A stretch of DNA of 64,000 bases from positions 4,282-68,281 of the forward strand of contig JBDSDH010000141.1 in assembly GCA_039920665.1 (NCBI GenBank), in the 5' to 3' direction. The DNA comes from WLMZ01 sp039920665. GTDB taxonomy: Bacteria; Actinomycetota; Acidimicrobiia; Acidimicrobiales; Ilumatobacteraceae. The notes beneath the pieces are model-generated. The model was not told where the DNA came from, did no database searches, and was given only the letters and a program-made list of their open reading frames with translations. Positions 28,146 to 36,858 of the stretch are shown here, in pieces (the stretch's first letter is position 1; each line of letters opens with the position of its first letter). The translations under genes and the position numbers were made by a program.

Positions 28146-29849
28146 TCAGGTCGAAAGCCAGATCGCTTCGTCGGACCCGAGCGTTGGCGTGCTGGCGTCG
28201 ATCGTTGCGGATGTGAGCAGCACCTGCGCACCCTCGGGCAGCGGGTACGGCTCGGTACCGAAGTTGACGATGCATCGAAAGCCCAGTTCGCGGGTGAACG
28301 ACAGCACGTCGGGTGCCGGGTCGTCATCCCACGTCAGCGTGCCGTCGCCGAGAGCGGGGTTGCGCCGCCGCTCGGCGAGCGCAGTGCGGTACAGGTGGAG
28401 GTGACTGGTCGGGTCGGACTCCTGAGCGGCTGCAGTGAGGGTGACCCAACGATCCGGCTGGGGCAGCCATGGTGGCGAATCGGCGGATCCGAACCCGAAC
28501 GGTGCCGCATCGCCCGACCACGGGATCGGCACTCGGCAACCATCACGACCACGCGAGGTGTGGTTCGACCGCTCCCAGATCGGATCCTGGAGCAGCTCGT
28601 CGGCGATGTCCTCGACCTCGTCGAGGCCGAGTTCGTCGCCCTGATAGACGTACGCCCCACCGGGCAACGCGAGCTCGAGCAACACGGCTGCCCGCGCCCG
28701 CTTTCGGCCGAGGCCGAGATCTGTCTCGCCATCGGGAACTCGGCCGACCCCGGCGAACGACGCCATGTCCAGTCCGTCCGCCGTGAAGCGTGCGCCGGTG
28801 ATCGGACGGCCGTAGCGGGTGACGACGCGGGTCGTGTCGTGGTTGGCGAGGACCCAGGTTGCCGGTGCGCCGACTGCTGCCGTCGCGCCGAGAGTCAGAT
28901 CGATCACGCTGCGCTGTGATGCTGCTGTCCACTCGCACATCAAGGCATCGAAGTTGAACGTGGTGTGCAGTTCGTCGGGGCGGACATACTTGGCGAGCTC
29001 GGTGGCCGGGGTGAGCCACGCTTCGGAGACGAAGACGCGCGCGCCGAGATCGCTGTCGGCGTAGGAGTCGGCCACCGTGCGCCACCGCCGGAGGATGTCG
29101 TGGACGTGGGGCTGGTTGATGTACGGCGTGCCGGTGAGCGTGGTGGCCATCGGGCGGCCCTTGGCATCGACGGCGAGGTCGGGCAGGCCGGGTGCCTTGG
29201 CCATCGAGTTGGCGACGTCGATCCGGAATCCGTCGACACCGCGGTCGAACCAGAATCGCAGGATCGAGTCGAACTCGTCGGCGACCGCCGGGTTCTCCCA
29301 GTTCCAATCAGGCTGCTCGGGCGTGAACAGATGCAGGAACCATTGGCCCGGCGTTCGATCGGGGTTCGTCGTGCGCTCCCAGGCCGGGCCGCCGAACATC
29401 GCCGGCCAGTTGTTGGGTGGCAGCTCGCCGGCGTCGCCGCCACCGTCGCGGAAGATGAACAGGTCGCGTTCTGGCGAACCGGGCGCAGCAGCGAGTGCGG
29501 CCTTGAACCACGGGTGATGGTCGCTGCAGTGGTTGGGAACGAGATCGATCAGGATCCGAATGCCCAGCTCGTGAGCGGTGGCAACGAGCTGATCGGCCTC
29601 GGTGAGTGTGCCGAACTCGGGCAGGATGTCGCGGTAGTCGGCGACATCGTAGCCGCCATCGGCGAGGGGCGATCGGTACCACGGGCTGATCCAGATCGCA
29701 TCGACGCCGAGGTCGGCCAGGTAACCGAGTCGGTCGATGATGCCGGCCAGGTCGCCCGTGCCGTCACCATCGGCATCGGCGAACGAGCGTGGGTACACCT
29801 GGTAGACGACGGCACGTCGCCACCAGTCGGGATCCATGGGCAGAGTCAC
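28146..29849 (-). CDS. GH13 alpha-glucosidase / oligo-1,6-glucosidase
   Basis: A 567-aa glycoside hydrolase family 13 enzyme. WWRRAVVYQVYPRSFADADGDGTGDLAGI is the family start. DLVPNHCSDHHPWF is conserved region I, VDGFRIDVANSMAK (nucleophile Asp) region II, VFVSEAW (acid/base Glu) region III and WVLANHDTTR (Asp) region IV. It hydrolyses alpha-1,4 or 1,6 glucosides in the cytoplasm (no signal peptide). GTG start, with TAGGGT 6 bases before it, so probably leaderless. An inverted repeat 46-97 bp upstream may be an operator. Confidence 0.92.
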   Translation of the reverse strand: MTLPMDPDWWRRAVVYQVYPRSFADADGDGTGDLAGIIDRLGYLADLGVDAIWISPWYRSPLADGGYDVADYRDILPEFGTLTEADQLVATAHELGIRILIDLVPNHCSDHHPWFKAALAAAPGSPERDLFIFRDGGGDAGELPPNNWPAMFGGPAWERTTNPDRTPGQWFLHLFTPEQPDWNWENPAVADEFDSILRFWFDRGVDGFRIDVANSMAKAPGLPDLAVDAKGRPMATTLTGTPYINQPHVHDILRRWRTVADSYADSDLGARVFVSEAWLTPATELAKYVRPDELHTTFNFDALMCEWTAASQRSVIDLTLGATAAVGAPATWVLANHDTTRVVTRYGRPITGARFTADGLDMASFAGVGRVPDGETDLGLGRKRARAAVLLELALPGGAYVYQGDELGLDEVEDIADELLQDPIWERSNHTSRGRDGCRVPIPWSGDAAPFGFGSADSPPWLPQPDRWVTLTAAAQESDPTSHLHLYRTALAERRRNPALGDGTLTWDDDPAPDVLSFTRELGFRCIVNFGTEPYPLPEGAQVLLTSATIDASTPTLGSDEAIWLST

Positions 29850-29894
29850 CCCGCCACCCTACGGAACCTCCGACGCCGGATGCGCGCCGTCGGT

Positions 29895-29946
29895 CTGTGT
29901 CACCACACAGCCGGAATATGGGAGGCGGTGACACAGAAGTCTCAAC
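29895..29946. promoter_or_regulatory. 10-bp inverted repeat between the glucosidase and the LLM gene
   Basis: CTGTGTCACC (29895-29904) and GGTGACACAG (29937-29946) are perfect inverted copies 32 bp apart. They lie just after the stop of the LLM oxidoreductase and upstream of the glucosidase promoter. They could be paired operator half-sites or a terminator stem; no T run follows. Confidence 0.5.
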
Positions 29947-29957
29947 CGAGGTGTTGG

Positions 29958-30926
29958 TCAGGTGCCGGTCAGGCGTTGGACCAGGGGGCTGAACTGGTGG
30001 GCGCGGCCGGCGGGCAGGACGTGGTACGAGTAGCCCCACCGCTCGCGGCGCTCGTGCAGTCGTTCGGTGATCTGGGTCTCGGTGCCGACCAACACGATCG
30101 GGGATGCAAGCACGTCCTCGGGCGCGGCGCCGAAGCCGGGGAACATCTTGGACGCGATCGCTTCGGCTTCCGCCGAGGTCCCGGTGACCACCGCAGCCGC
30201 CATCCAGGCGTTGACCTCGAGGCTGTCGAAGCGGTCGCCGGCCGCAGCTCGGATCCACTCGAACTTCTCGTCGATCGGACCGGTGAGTGCGTCACGACCC
30301 GCAGTGCCTCGCAGCGTCGCGCTCGGCAGCGATGGGTTGACGCCGATGATGTCGGCGGCCTGGGCCGCGAATGTGAGGAGTCGCTTGCCGCCGCCGGCGA
30401 TCAGGATCGGTGGGCCACCGGGCCGGTGCGGCTTGGGCGTGCCGTCGAGGGCGGTGATCCTGTAGTGATCGCCCTCGAACGTCAGTGGTTCCGGGCCGAA
30501 CAAGCCACGAAGCACCGTGGTGTGTTCGATCAGTCGGCTGACTCGGACACCGGGCGAGTCCATCGCGATGCCGGTGGGGAAGTAGTCGGTCTCCTGATAG
30601 CCGGCACCGAGTCCGACCTCCAGCCGTCCGGCCGACATGATGTCGATCGAGGCGAGTTCGCGAGCGACGACGGCCGGGTGGCGGAAGTCGCAGGCGAACA
30701 CCATCGGTGCGACGTGCAGGGTGGTCGTCGCGACAGCCGCAGCGGTCATCGCACTGATCGGTCCGAAGCCCTCGTGGAAATGGTCGGGGACGAACAGCGT
30801 CGAGTAGCCGAGCGATTCGACCTCACGGGCCGTGTCCACCCACGACATGCCTTCGAACGGGTGCATCATCTCGACCCCGAATCTGAACCGGCGAGGATGG
30901 GTGACCGGTGGCACCACCGAACTCAT
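29958..30926 (-). CDS. LLM-class F420-dependent oxidoreductase
   Basis: A 322-aa luciferase-like monooxygenase-family TIM barrel. RFRFGVEMMHPFEGMSWVDTAREVESLGYSTLFVPDHFHEG is the typical start. HVAPMVFACDFRHPAVVARELASIDIMSAGRLEVGLGAGY is the cofactor region. The resemblance is to the actinobacterial subgroup that uses coenzyme F420 rather than FMN. The substrate is unknown. The ATG overlaps the stop of the PLP decarboxylase/lyase-like gene (ATGA), so the two are co-translated. It is the last gene of the long operon that starts with the ABC importer. Confidence 0.85.
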   Translation of the reverse strand: MSSVVPPVTHPRRFRFGVEMMHPFEGMSWVDTAREVESLGYSTLFVPDHFHEGFGPISAMTAAAVATTTLHVAPMVFACDFRHPAVVARELASIDIMSAGRLEVGLGAGYQETDYFPTGIAMDSPGVRVSRLIEHTTVLRGLFGPEPLTFEGDHYRITALDGTPKPHRPGGPPILIAGGGKRLLTFAAQAADIIGVNPSLPSATLRGTAGRDALTGPIDEKFEWIRAAAGDRFDSLEVNAWMAAAVVTGTSAEAEAIASKMFPGFGAAPEDVLASPIVLVGTETQITERLHERRERWGYSYHVLPAGRAHQFSPLVQRLTGT

Positions 30927-32359
30927 CGTGGGCCGACCTCGTGCATGGCATCGAGCCGGTCGAACATCCCGACCCGTAGTCGGTCGCTGTCCATCGTCCG
31001 GCCGCCGGCACCGTACATCGCCCCGCTCTTGGGCATCGGTGACGGTGGGTTCTTGGCGTACTCGACCGCTTCGGCGAGATCGATTGCGAACGCTTCGGCG
31101 ACGCCCTCTTGGGTGTTGGGGCGGGTGATGCAGAAGTGCAGCGCCGGTGGGCGCTGCAGGCCGTTCATCCGCCAGCCGCGATCGGCGAGGCCGTCGTTGA
31201 CATGGAAGATGTCGATCCCGCCATCGGCCACCGGTGTGGCTGCCTTGAACGCGACGTTGAACAACGAGTCGCCGATCAGCTCGAGTTCGGGGTGCAAGCG
31301 CACGGCATCCTTGATCTTGACCGCAGTGGCGAAAATGTCGGCGGCGATAGACCGGTAGCCCTCCTTGCCCAACGTCAGCATCGATGCCCATGTCGCCGCG
31401 ATCAGACCACCGCTGCGGCTGCCGCCCATGCTCGGCGACGAGTACATCCCTCCCGGCCACCCTTCCTGCATGAAGTACTGCTCGCGGCGCAGCGACTTCG
31501 GCTTGAACAGCAGCACCGAACTGCCCTTCAGCGCGTAGCCGTACTTGTGGGTGTCGGCCGAGATCGATGTCACGCCCGGAACCCGGAAGTCGAACGGCGG
31601 CAAGGGGTAGCCGAGATCTTCGGCCCAGGCGATGATGAAGCCGCCGAGACAGCCGTCGACGTGCAGACCCAGGTTGTGCTCGATGGCCATCTGGCCGAGC
31701 TCGGGGATCGGGTCGATCAGGCCGTGCGGATAGGTGCCGGCTGTCCCGATCAGCGCAACCGTGTTCGGCCCGATGTGGTCACGCACGAAGTCGAGGTCGA
31801 CCAGGTACTTGTCGGTGACAGGCGCCTTGACGACATTGATGCCGAAGTAGTGGAACGCCTTGTCGAGCGCTGGGTGAGCGGTGACCGCCATGATCACTTC
31901 GGGGTGCTCGATGCCTTTCACGTTGCGACCCCACTCGCGATAGGCGAGCATCGCCGTGACGAGGCTCTCGGTACCGCCGGACGTGATCAGGCCGCCGACT
32001 CCCTCGTCGCCCTCGCCATCGATGTCGCCATGCAGCATGCCGGCCGTCATGGCGATGATCTCGGCTTCCATCTTGGTCGCGCTCGGGTACATGTCGCGCT
32101 GGAGGACGTTGCTGTGGGCATAGAACGCGTAGGCCTCGACGAGGAACGCGTAGTGATCGTGGTCGCCGCTGTAGATGCTGCCGCTCACCCGTCCGGTATC
32201 GCCCTTGCTGTCCTCTTCGGTCGACATCTCGCGCAGTTCGCGCAGGATCTCCTCGCGGCTGATGCCGTGCTCGGGCATCTCGCTGTGCACGTCGTAGCGA
32301 TCGGCGTAAGGATGCATCGGCGACACGGGCCGGTTGTTGGTGTCAGGGGGAGTGGTCAT
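30923..32359 (-). CDS. PLP-dependent decarboxylase / sphingosine-1-phosphate lyase-like
   Basis: A 478-aa group II PLP decarboxylase-family protein. GRVSGSIYSGDHDHY opens the catalytic part, GLITSGGTESLVTAMLAYREW binds PLP phosphate, and HVDGCLGGFIIAWAEDLG has the ring-stacking region. SISADTHKYGYALKGSSVLLF carries the PLP Lys in the form typical of sphingosine-1-phosphate lyases (THKYGYAPKGSS in eukaryotes). YSSPSMGGSRSGGLIAATWASML also matches that group. It may cleave a phosphorylated amino alcohol or decarboxylate an amino acid. ATG 32359 has GAGG 8 bases upstream. The LLM gene overlaps its end, and a kinase gene lies upstream across a repeat linker. Confidence 0.85.
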   Translation of the reverse strand: MTTPPDTNNRPVSPMHPYADRYDVHSEMPEHGISREEILRELREMSTEEDSKGDTGRVSGSIYSGDHDHYAFLVEAYAFYAHSNVLQRDMYPSATKMEAEIIAMTAGMLHGDIDGEGDEGVGGLITSGGTESLVTAMLAYREWGRNVKGIEHPEVIMAVTAHPALDKAFHYFGINVVKAPVTDKYLVDLDFVRDHIGPNTVALIGTAGTYPHGLIDPIPELGQMAIEHNLGLHVDGCLGGFIIAWAEDLGYPLPPFDFRVPGVTSISADTHKYGYALKGSSVLLFKPKSLRREQYFMQEGWPGGMYSSPSMGGSRSGGLIAATWASMLTLGKEGYRSIAADIFATAVKIKDAVRLHPELELIGDSLFNVAFKAATPVADGGIDIFHVNDGLADRGWRMNGLQRPPALHFCITRPNTQEGVAEAFAIDLAEAVEYAKNPPSPMPKSGAMYGAGGRTMDSDRLRVGMFDRLDAMHEVGPR

Positions 32360-32370
32360 GTCATGAACCT

Positions 32371-32426
32371 CATTGTTCTTGGGGGCATTGTTCTTGGGGG
32401 CATTGTTCTTGGCGGCGTTGTTCGGG
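32371..32426 (-). repeat. 15-bp tandem repeat in the kinase-lyase intercistronic gap
   Basis: CATTGTTCTTGGGGG is present at 32371-32385 and 32386-32400, with CATTGTTCTTGGCGG at 32401-32415 and a partial copy to 32426. It fills almost the whole gap between the kinase stop and the lyase ribosome-binding region. The unit is a multiple of three and keeps the lyase frame open upstream of its ATG. Confidence 0.9.
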
Positions 32427-33956
32427 TCAGGAGTTGAGCGAGTCGTAGAACGGCGCGGCGCGATCGTGGAAATCGACGAAGTGGGGGAGCAGGTCGGCGT
32501 AGACGGCTTGGGCGGCAGGATCGGGTTCGTGCAGCGCTGCTGTGGTGAGCATCGACGGCACGTCCTCGAGATGTACGTCGCCGAGCGCAACGAGTGCGAG
32601 GAGTGCAGCGCCGTGAGCGTTGGTCGATGTCGAATTCGTCAGCCGCCGAACCTGCACACCGAAACAATCGGCGAGCGTCTGGCCCCACAGCGCAGATCCG
32701 GCACCGCCTCCGCCGAATCCGATCTCGGCGTACTGCTGCCCGGCGAGCGCGCTGAAATGGGGCAGCAGCCAGGCGGCGTTCATCGCGACACCTTCGATGA
32801 CGGCTCGGGCCATGTCGGCCCGACGGGTGCCGAGGCCGATGTTGACGAAACCGGCGCGGGTGCGGCGATGGTACGAGGGGGCCATCGAGCCGATCAGCCA
32901 TGGCAGGAACATCACGCCGTTGGCCCCAGTCGGCGCCGAGGCTGCGGCAGCGAGCACCCGCTCGAACGCGTCGTGCGGAGCCGCAAGACCGAGACCGTCA
33001 TCGGGATAGACGATGTCGTTGACGAACAGGTCGAGTGCCTTGCCGCCGACACCGTTCTCGGCAACGAGAAAGTAGGTACCCGGCAGCGGGCTCGGCGCGG
33101 ATGTCAGCCCGTGTTCGATGTCGTGGCGCTTGGAGGGCAAGTGGGTGGCCATCACGGTCGTGGTGCCGATGATCAGACCGCAGCGCGAACTGTCGATGGC
33201 CCCGGTGCCGACCGCTGAGGTCACCGAGTCGATCGTTGCATCGGCAACGATCGCGTTCGGCGAGATTCCGAGGTGCTCTGCAGCCGCGGTCGTGACGGTG
33301 CCGCGCGGCTCACCCATCGGCACGAGCGTCGGCAACTTGGCGACGTCCAACGTCGACATCGCCAAGAGTTCGTCGCTGTACGTCGTGGCACCCCACGTCC
33401 GGTTGTCGACCGACAGCATCGGGAACATCGTGTTCTGCGTCGCGGTCACCCGGCCGGTGAGCCGGGCGGCAATCGCATCCATCGGCTCGACGAATGCGGC
33501 AGCTGCGGCGTAGACGTCTGGCAACAGGTTGCGGATGATGCCGACGTGGCCGAGGTCGTCGTTGCCAGAGGGCGCGATCCCGTGCAGCTCGATCCATCGT
33601 GGCGCGGTCTCGGCGGTGGCGATCGCCGGATGGTTGCGGCGACCGCGACCGTCCATCCACATGATCGTGTTGGCGAGCGGTGTTCCGGCGCTGTCGACCG
33701 CAAGCGTCGATGTGTACTGGCTGGTCACCGCGATGACGGTGATGTCAGCTGCGCCAAGCCCCGACGCAGGTACGGCCTGGCGAGCACAGCGACCGATCGC
33801 AGCCCACCACCCGTTGGCATCCTGTTCGACCCCGCCGCCGGGCGTGAAGATCAGCGGTAACACCTCGCCCGCTCCGGCGAGCACTCGACCCGCGTCGTCG
33901 ACCACAGCCACCTTCACTCCGGTGCTGCCGAGATCGATCGCAAGTACACACGTCAT
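32427..33956 (-). CDS. FGGY-family carbohydrate kinase (xylulokinase-like)
   Basis: A 509-aa sugar kinase of the FGGY family. VLAIDLGSTGVKVAVVDDAG is the phosphate-1 loop, and MWMDGRGRRNHPAI and the conserved Asp region (GTGAIDSSRCGLIIGTT) follow. EIGFGGGGAGSALWGQTLADCFG with STNAHGAALLALVALG forms the adenosine site. It phosphorylates a sugar or polyol with ATP; the exact substrate cannot be told from xylulose, ribulose or glycerol types. ATG overlaps the upstream ABC ATPase stop (ATGA), so the product is probably made in step with the importer and acts on what it brings in. Confidence 0.88.
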   Translation of the reverse strand: MTCVLAIDLGSTGVKVAVVDDAGRVLAGAGEVLPLIFTPGGGVEQDANGWWAAIGRCARQAVPASGLGAADITVIAVTSQYTSTLAVDSAGTPLANTIMWMDGRGRRNHPAIATAETAPRWIELHGIAPSGNDDLGHVGIIRNLLPDVYAAAAAFVEPMDAIAARLTGRVTATQNTMFPMLSVDNRTWGATTYSDELLAMSTLDVAKLPTLVPMGEPRGTVTTAAAEHLGISPNAIVADATIDSVTSAVGTGAIDSSRCGLIIGTTTVMATHLPSKRHDIEHGLTSAPSPLPGTYFLVAENGVGGKALDLFVNDIVYPDDGLGLAAPHDAFERVLAAAASAPTGANGVMFLPWLIGSMAPSYHRRTRAGFVNIGLGTRRADMARAVIEGVAMNAAWLLPHFSALAGQQYAEIGFGGGGAGSALWGQTLADCFGVQVRRLTNSTSTNAHGAALLALVALGDVHLEDVPSMLTTAALHEPDPAAQAVYADLLPHFVDFHDRAAPFYDSLNS

Positions 33957-34981
33957 GTCGCCGGCCCGGACGTCACAGCGGCGATATCGACCGCAGCTCG
34001 GCCATCGGCACCGGGAAAGTGGCATGCGACGAGATGCCCAATGTCATTGCCCTGAACGTTGCCGATCAGCAACGGTTCGGTGTCGGCACAACGTTGTTCG
34101 GCTCGCCAGCAGCGGGTGCGGAACCGGCAGCCCGACGGTGGCTCGATCGCGCTCGGTAGTTCGCCCTGCAAGACGATCCTGCGGCGCTGCTGTTGGATGG
34201 CAGGATCAGGGATCGGCACTGCCGAGAGCAGGGCTTGGGTGTATGGATGTTGCGGGGTGTCGTACACCTGATCAGACGGGCCGATCTCGACGATCTTGCC
34301 GAGGTACATCACTGCCACCCGGTCAGCGAGTTGGCGCACGACAGCGAGATCGTGGGCGATGAACACATACGACAAGCCAAGCCGCTCGCGTAGGTCGATC
34401 AGCAACTTCATGATCTCGGCCTGGATGCTGACGTCGAGGGCGGACACCGGCTCGTCCAACACGAGCAGCGCGGGCGAGATCGCCAACGCCCGAGCGATGC
34501 CGACACGCTGGCGTTGCCCGCCGGAGAACTGGTGGGGGTAGCGGTCGAGGTGCTCGGGTCGGAGTTGGACCAGCGCGAGCAGCTCATCGACCCGCTCGCG
34601 AACGGCAGCCGGTGATTCTCCGTGTACCTCGAGCGGTTCGGCCAACAGGCGGCGAACGGTCATCCGCGGATGCAGCGACGACTGCGGATCCTGGAACACG
34701 ATCTGCATGTCGCGGCGGGCGCGGCGCAGTTCATCGCGCTTCATCGCGAGCAGATCCTTGCCCCGGAACTGCACGTCGCCGCTCGTCGGCTCGATCAAGC
34801 GCAGGATGCACCGGCCGGTCGTGGACTTGCCGCAACCGCTCTCGCCGACGAGGGCGAGCGTCTCGCCCGGTTGGAGGTCGAAGCTGACGCCACTGACCGC
34901 GTGGAGCACCGTCGCTCGGCCGCGGTCGCGGACCTTGAACTCCTTGACCAGATTCGCAACGCGCAGAATCGGCTCGCTCAT
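33953..34981 (-). CDS. ABC importer ATP-binding protein, OppF/DppF type
   Basis: A 342-aa nucleotide-binding subunit. Walker A GESGCGKSTTGR (about 44), Q-loop VFQDPQSSLHPRMTV, signature QFSGGQRQRVGIARAL, Walker B LLVLDEPVSALDVS and His switch FIAHDLAVV. The C-terminal oligopeptide-transporter extension contains GCRFRTRCWRAEQRC, a conserved cysteine cluster of Opp/Dpp ATPases. With OppD it powers uptake of peptides or other ligands. ATGA overlaps at both ends with the OppD and kinase genes. Confidence 0.94.
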   Translation of the reverse strand: MSEPILRVANLVKEFKVRDRGRATVLHAVSGVSFDLQPGETLALVGESGCGKSTTGRCILRLIEPTSGDVQFRGKDLLAMKRDELRRARRDMQIVFQDPQSSLHPRMTVRRLLAEPLEVHGESPAAVRERVDELLALVQLRPEHLDRYPHQFSGGQRQRVGIARALAISPALLVLDEPVSALDVSIQAEIMKLLIDLRERLGLSYVFIAHDLAVVRQLADRVAVMYLGKIVEIGPSDQVYDTPQHPYTQALLSAVPIPDPAIQQQRRRIVLQGELPSAIEPPSGCRFRTRCWRAEQRCADTEPLLIGNVQGNDIGHLVACHFPGADGRAAVDIAAVTSGPAT

Positions 34982-35994
34982 CGTGGCGCCCCCGAGGTCG
35001 TCACAGCGTCGGCGGGTTCGGCGAACACCGAGCAGGCGATTCGCGTCGCTCCGTGCGGGGCGAGCATCGGTTCGGCATCCGAGCAACTCGCCACCGCGAA
35101 TCGGCAACGCGGCGTGAACGGGCAGCCGGGTGGCAGCGCCTGAGGGCTGGCGGGTACACCGGGGATTGCTGCCTGCACCTCGTGACGGCTGTCGAGTCGA
35201 GGGAGGCATTCGAGCAGACCCCTGGTGTACGGATGGCCGGGATTGGCGAACAACGCGCCGACCGCTCCTGTCTCGACGACCCGACCCGCGTACATCACCG
35301 CGACCCGGTCGGCCTCACCCGCGACGACTCCGAGGTCGTGGGTGATCAGGACGAGCGCAAGTTGCTTCTCGCGGCGCAGATCACCGAGCAGATCCATGAT
35401 CTGGGCTTGCACGGTCACGTCGAGCGCAGTGGTCGGCTCGTCGGCGATCAGTACCTCTGGATCGTTCGAAATCGCCATTGCGATCATCACCCGCTGACGC
35501 ATTCCACCGGACAGCTCGTGTGGATAGGCGTGGACCCGCTTGGCCGGTTGCGAGATCGCGACCTGATCGAGCAGCGACACCGCTTTGGCGAGCGCAGCCT
35601 TCTTCGACAGCCCTGGTTGATGGGCTCGCATCACCAGCGAAAGTTGACGACCAACGGTGAGCACCGGATTGAGTGAGGTCATTGGATCCTGGAAGACCAT
35701 CGCCACCTTGCGGCCGCGGACAGCACGCAACTTCGACGGTGCGAGACCGACCAGTTCGGTGTCGCGGAACCGAGCCGATCCGGTGACCCGAGCGGTCGGC
35801 AGCAATCCGAGCATCGCCATCATCGTCACGCTCTTACCGGAGCCGGATTCGCCGACGATGGCCAACGCGTCACCCGCGAACACATCGAGGTCGATTCCTC
35901 GTACTGCGGGAACATCGCCGGACGGAGTGTCGAACGTGACCCGCAGATCGCGCACGCTGAGGATCGGCTGGCTCGTCTGGTTCGGGTCGGTCAC
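34978..35994 (-). CDS. ABC importer ATP-binding protein, OppD/DppD type
   Basis: A 338-aa subunit. Walker A GESGSGKSVTMMAMLGLL, Q-loop VFQDPMTSLNPVLTVG, signature ELSGGMRQRVMIAMAI, Walker B VLIADEPTTALDVT and H-loop LITHDLGVV. The C-terminal cysteine region GCPFTPRCRFAVASC is that of the peptide-transporter ATPases. GTG overlaps the upstream permease stop (GTGA) and the stop overlaps the OppF start, giving fixed stoichiometry. Confidence 0.94.
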   Translation of the reverse strand: MTDPNQTSQPILSVRDLRVTFDTPSGDVPAVRGIDLDVFAGDALAIVGESGSGKSVTMMAMLGLLPTARVTGSARFRDTELVGLAPSKLRAVRGRKVAMVFQDPMTSLNPVLTVGRQLSLVMRAHQPGLSKKAALAKAVSLLDQVAISQPAKRVHAYPHELSGGMRQRVMIAMAISNDPEVLIADEPTTALDVTVQAQIMDLLGDLRREKQLALVLITHDLGVVAGEADRVAVMYAGRVVETGAVGALFANPGHPYTRGLLECLPRLDSRHEVQAAIPGVPASPQALPPGCPFTPRCRFAVASCSDAEPMLAPHGATRIACSVFAEPADAVTTSGAPR

Positions 35995-36851
35995 CGGCCC
36001 TGCTCCTTGACATCGAAGGTGTCGCGCAGTGCATCGCCGACGAAGTTGAACGCCATCACGACCAGCAGAATCGCGAGGCCTGGTGACGCAGCGATCCACC
36101 ACTGGTAGAAGTTGGTCGCGCCCTCGGTGATCATCGCCCCCCACTCCGATGACGGCGGGCGAGCACCGAGGCCGATGAAGCTCAACGAAGCGGTGAGCAG
36201 CACCACCTGACCGAAGTCCATCGTGCCGTTGACCAACACGGGCGTGTACGACATCGGCAGGATGTAGCGGCGCAGGATCAGCCATCGTCCGGCACCGATC
36301 GCCTGTGCCGATTCGACGAACTCGCGCTGCCGCACAGCGATCACCTGGGCCCGCAGCAGTCGGGCGTAGATCGGCCACCAGACCAACGCCATCGCGATCA
36401 GCGCATTGCGGATGCCAGGCCCGAGGGAGGCGGTGATGGCCATCGCGAGCAGGATCGGAGGGAACGCCATCGTGATGTCGACGAGACGCATCAGGACGGC
36501 ATCGATCCAGCCCCCGAAGAACCCGGCTGCCGCGCCGACGACCGTACCGACGATGACCGAGGAGATGATCACGATCGCCGCGACCGGCAGCGAGATCCGC
36601 GCCCCGTAGAGGGTGCGGACGAACACATCGCGCCCGAGCGCGTCGGTGCCCATCAGATGCGACCAGCTCGGGCCCTGCAACCGAGCGGCGACGGGCTCGA
36701 GCGGATCGAACGGCGTCCACAGTGGCAGTGTGATCGCGACCAGCACCCACAACGACAGGACGATGACGCCGACCAGCGCCGGACCTCGCAACCACGGTGG
36801 ACGGATGCGTCGACGGCGAGTAGCGGCAACCGGCAACGAGATCGTGCTCAT
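35991..36851 (-). CDS. ABC importer permease, OppC/DppC type
   Basis: A 286-aa membrane permease. The N-terminal TM helix (about 22-44) is followed by the OppC domain (PFDPLEPVAARLQGPSWSHLMGTDALGRDVFVRTLYGAR). The EAA coupling loop is EFVESAQAIGAGRWLILRRYILPM. SFIGLGARPPSSEWGAMI is the periplasmic signature of this subunit. ATG 36851 was chosen over an upstream start inside the dppB-like gene because it lies 7 bases after that gene's stop. Confidence 0.93.
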   Translation of the reverse strand: MSTISLPVAATRRRRIRPPWLRGPALVGVIVLSLWVLVAITLPLWTPFDPLEPVAARLQGPSWSHLMGTDALGRDVFVRTLYGARISLPVAAIVIISSVIVGTVVGAAAGFFGGWIDAVLMRLVDITMAFPPILLAMAITASLGPGIRNALIAMALVWWPIYARLLRAQVIAVRQREFVESAQAIGAGRWLILRRYILPMSYTPVLVNGTMDFGQVVLLTASLSFIGLGARPPSSEWGAMITEGATNFYQWWIAASPGLAILLVVMAFNFVGDALRDTFDVKEQGR

Positions 36852-36858
36852 CGACGCG

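Noticed and set aside
28965..31358. Plus-strand open frame of about 797 codons
   Set aside because: Antisense to GH13, LLM and PLP lyase genes, each with conserved catalytic motifs.
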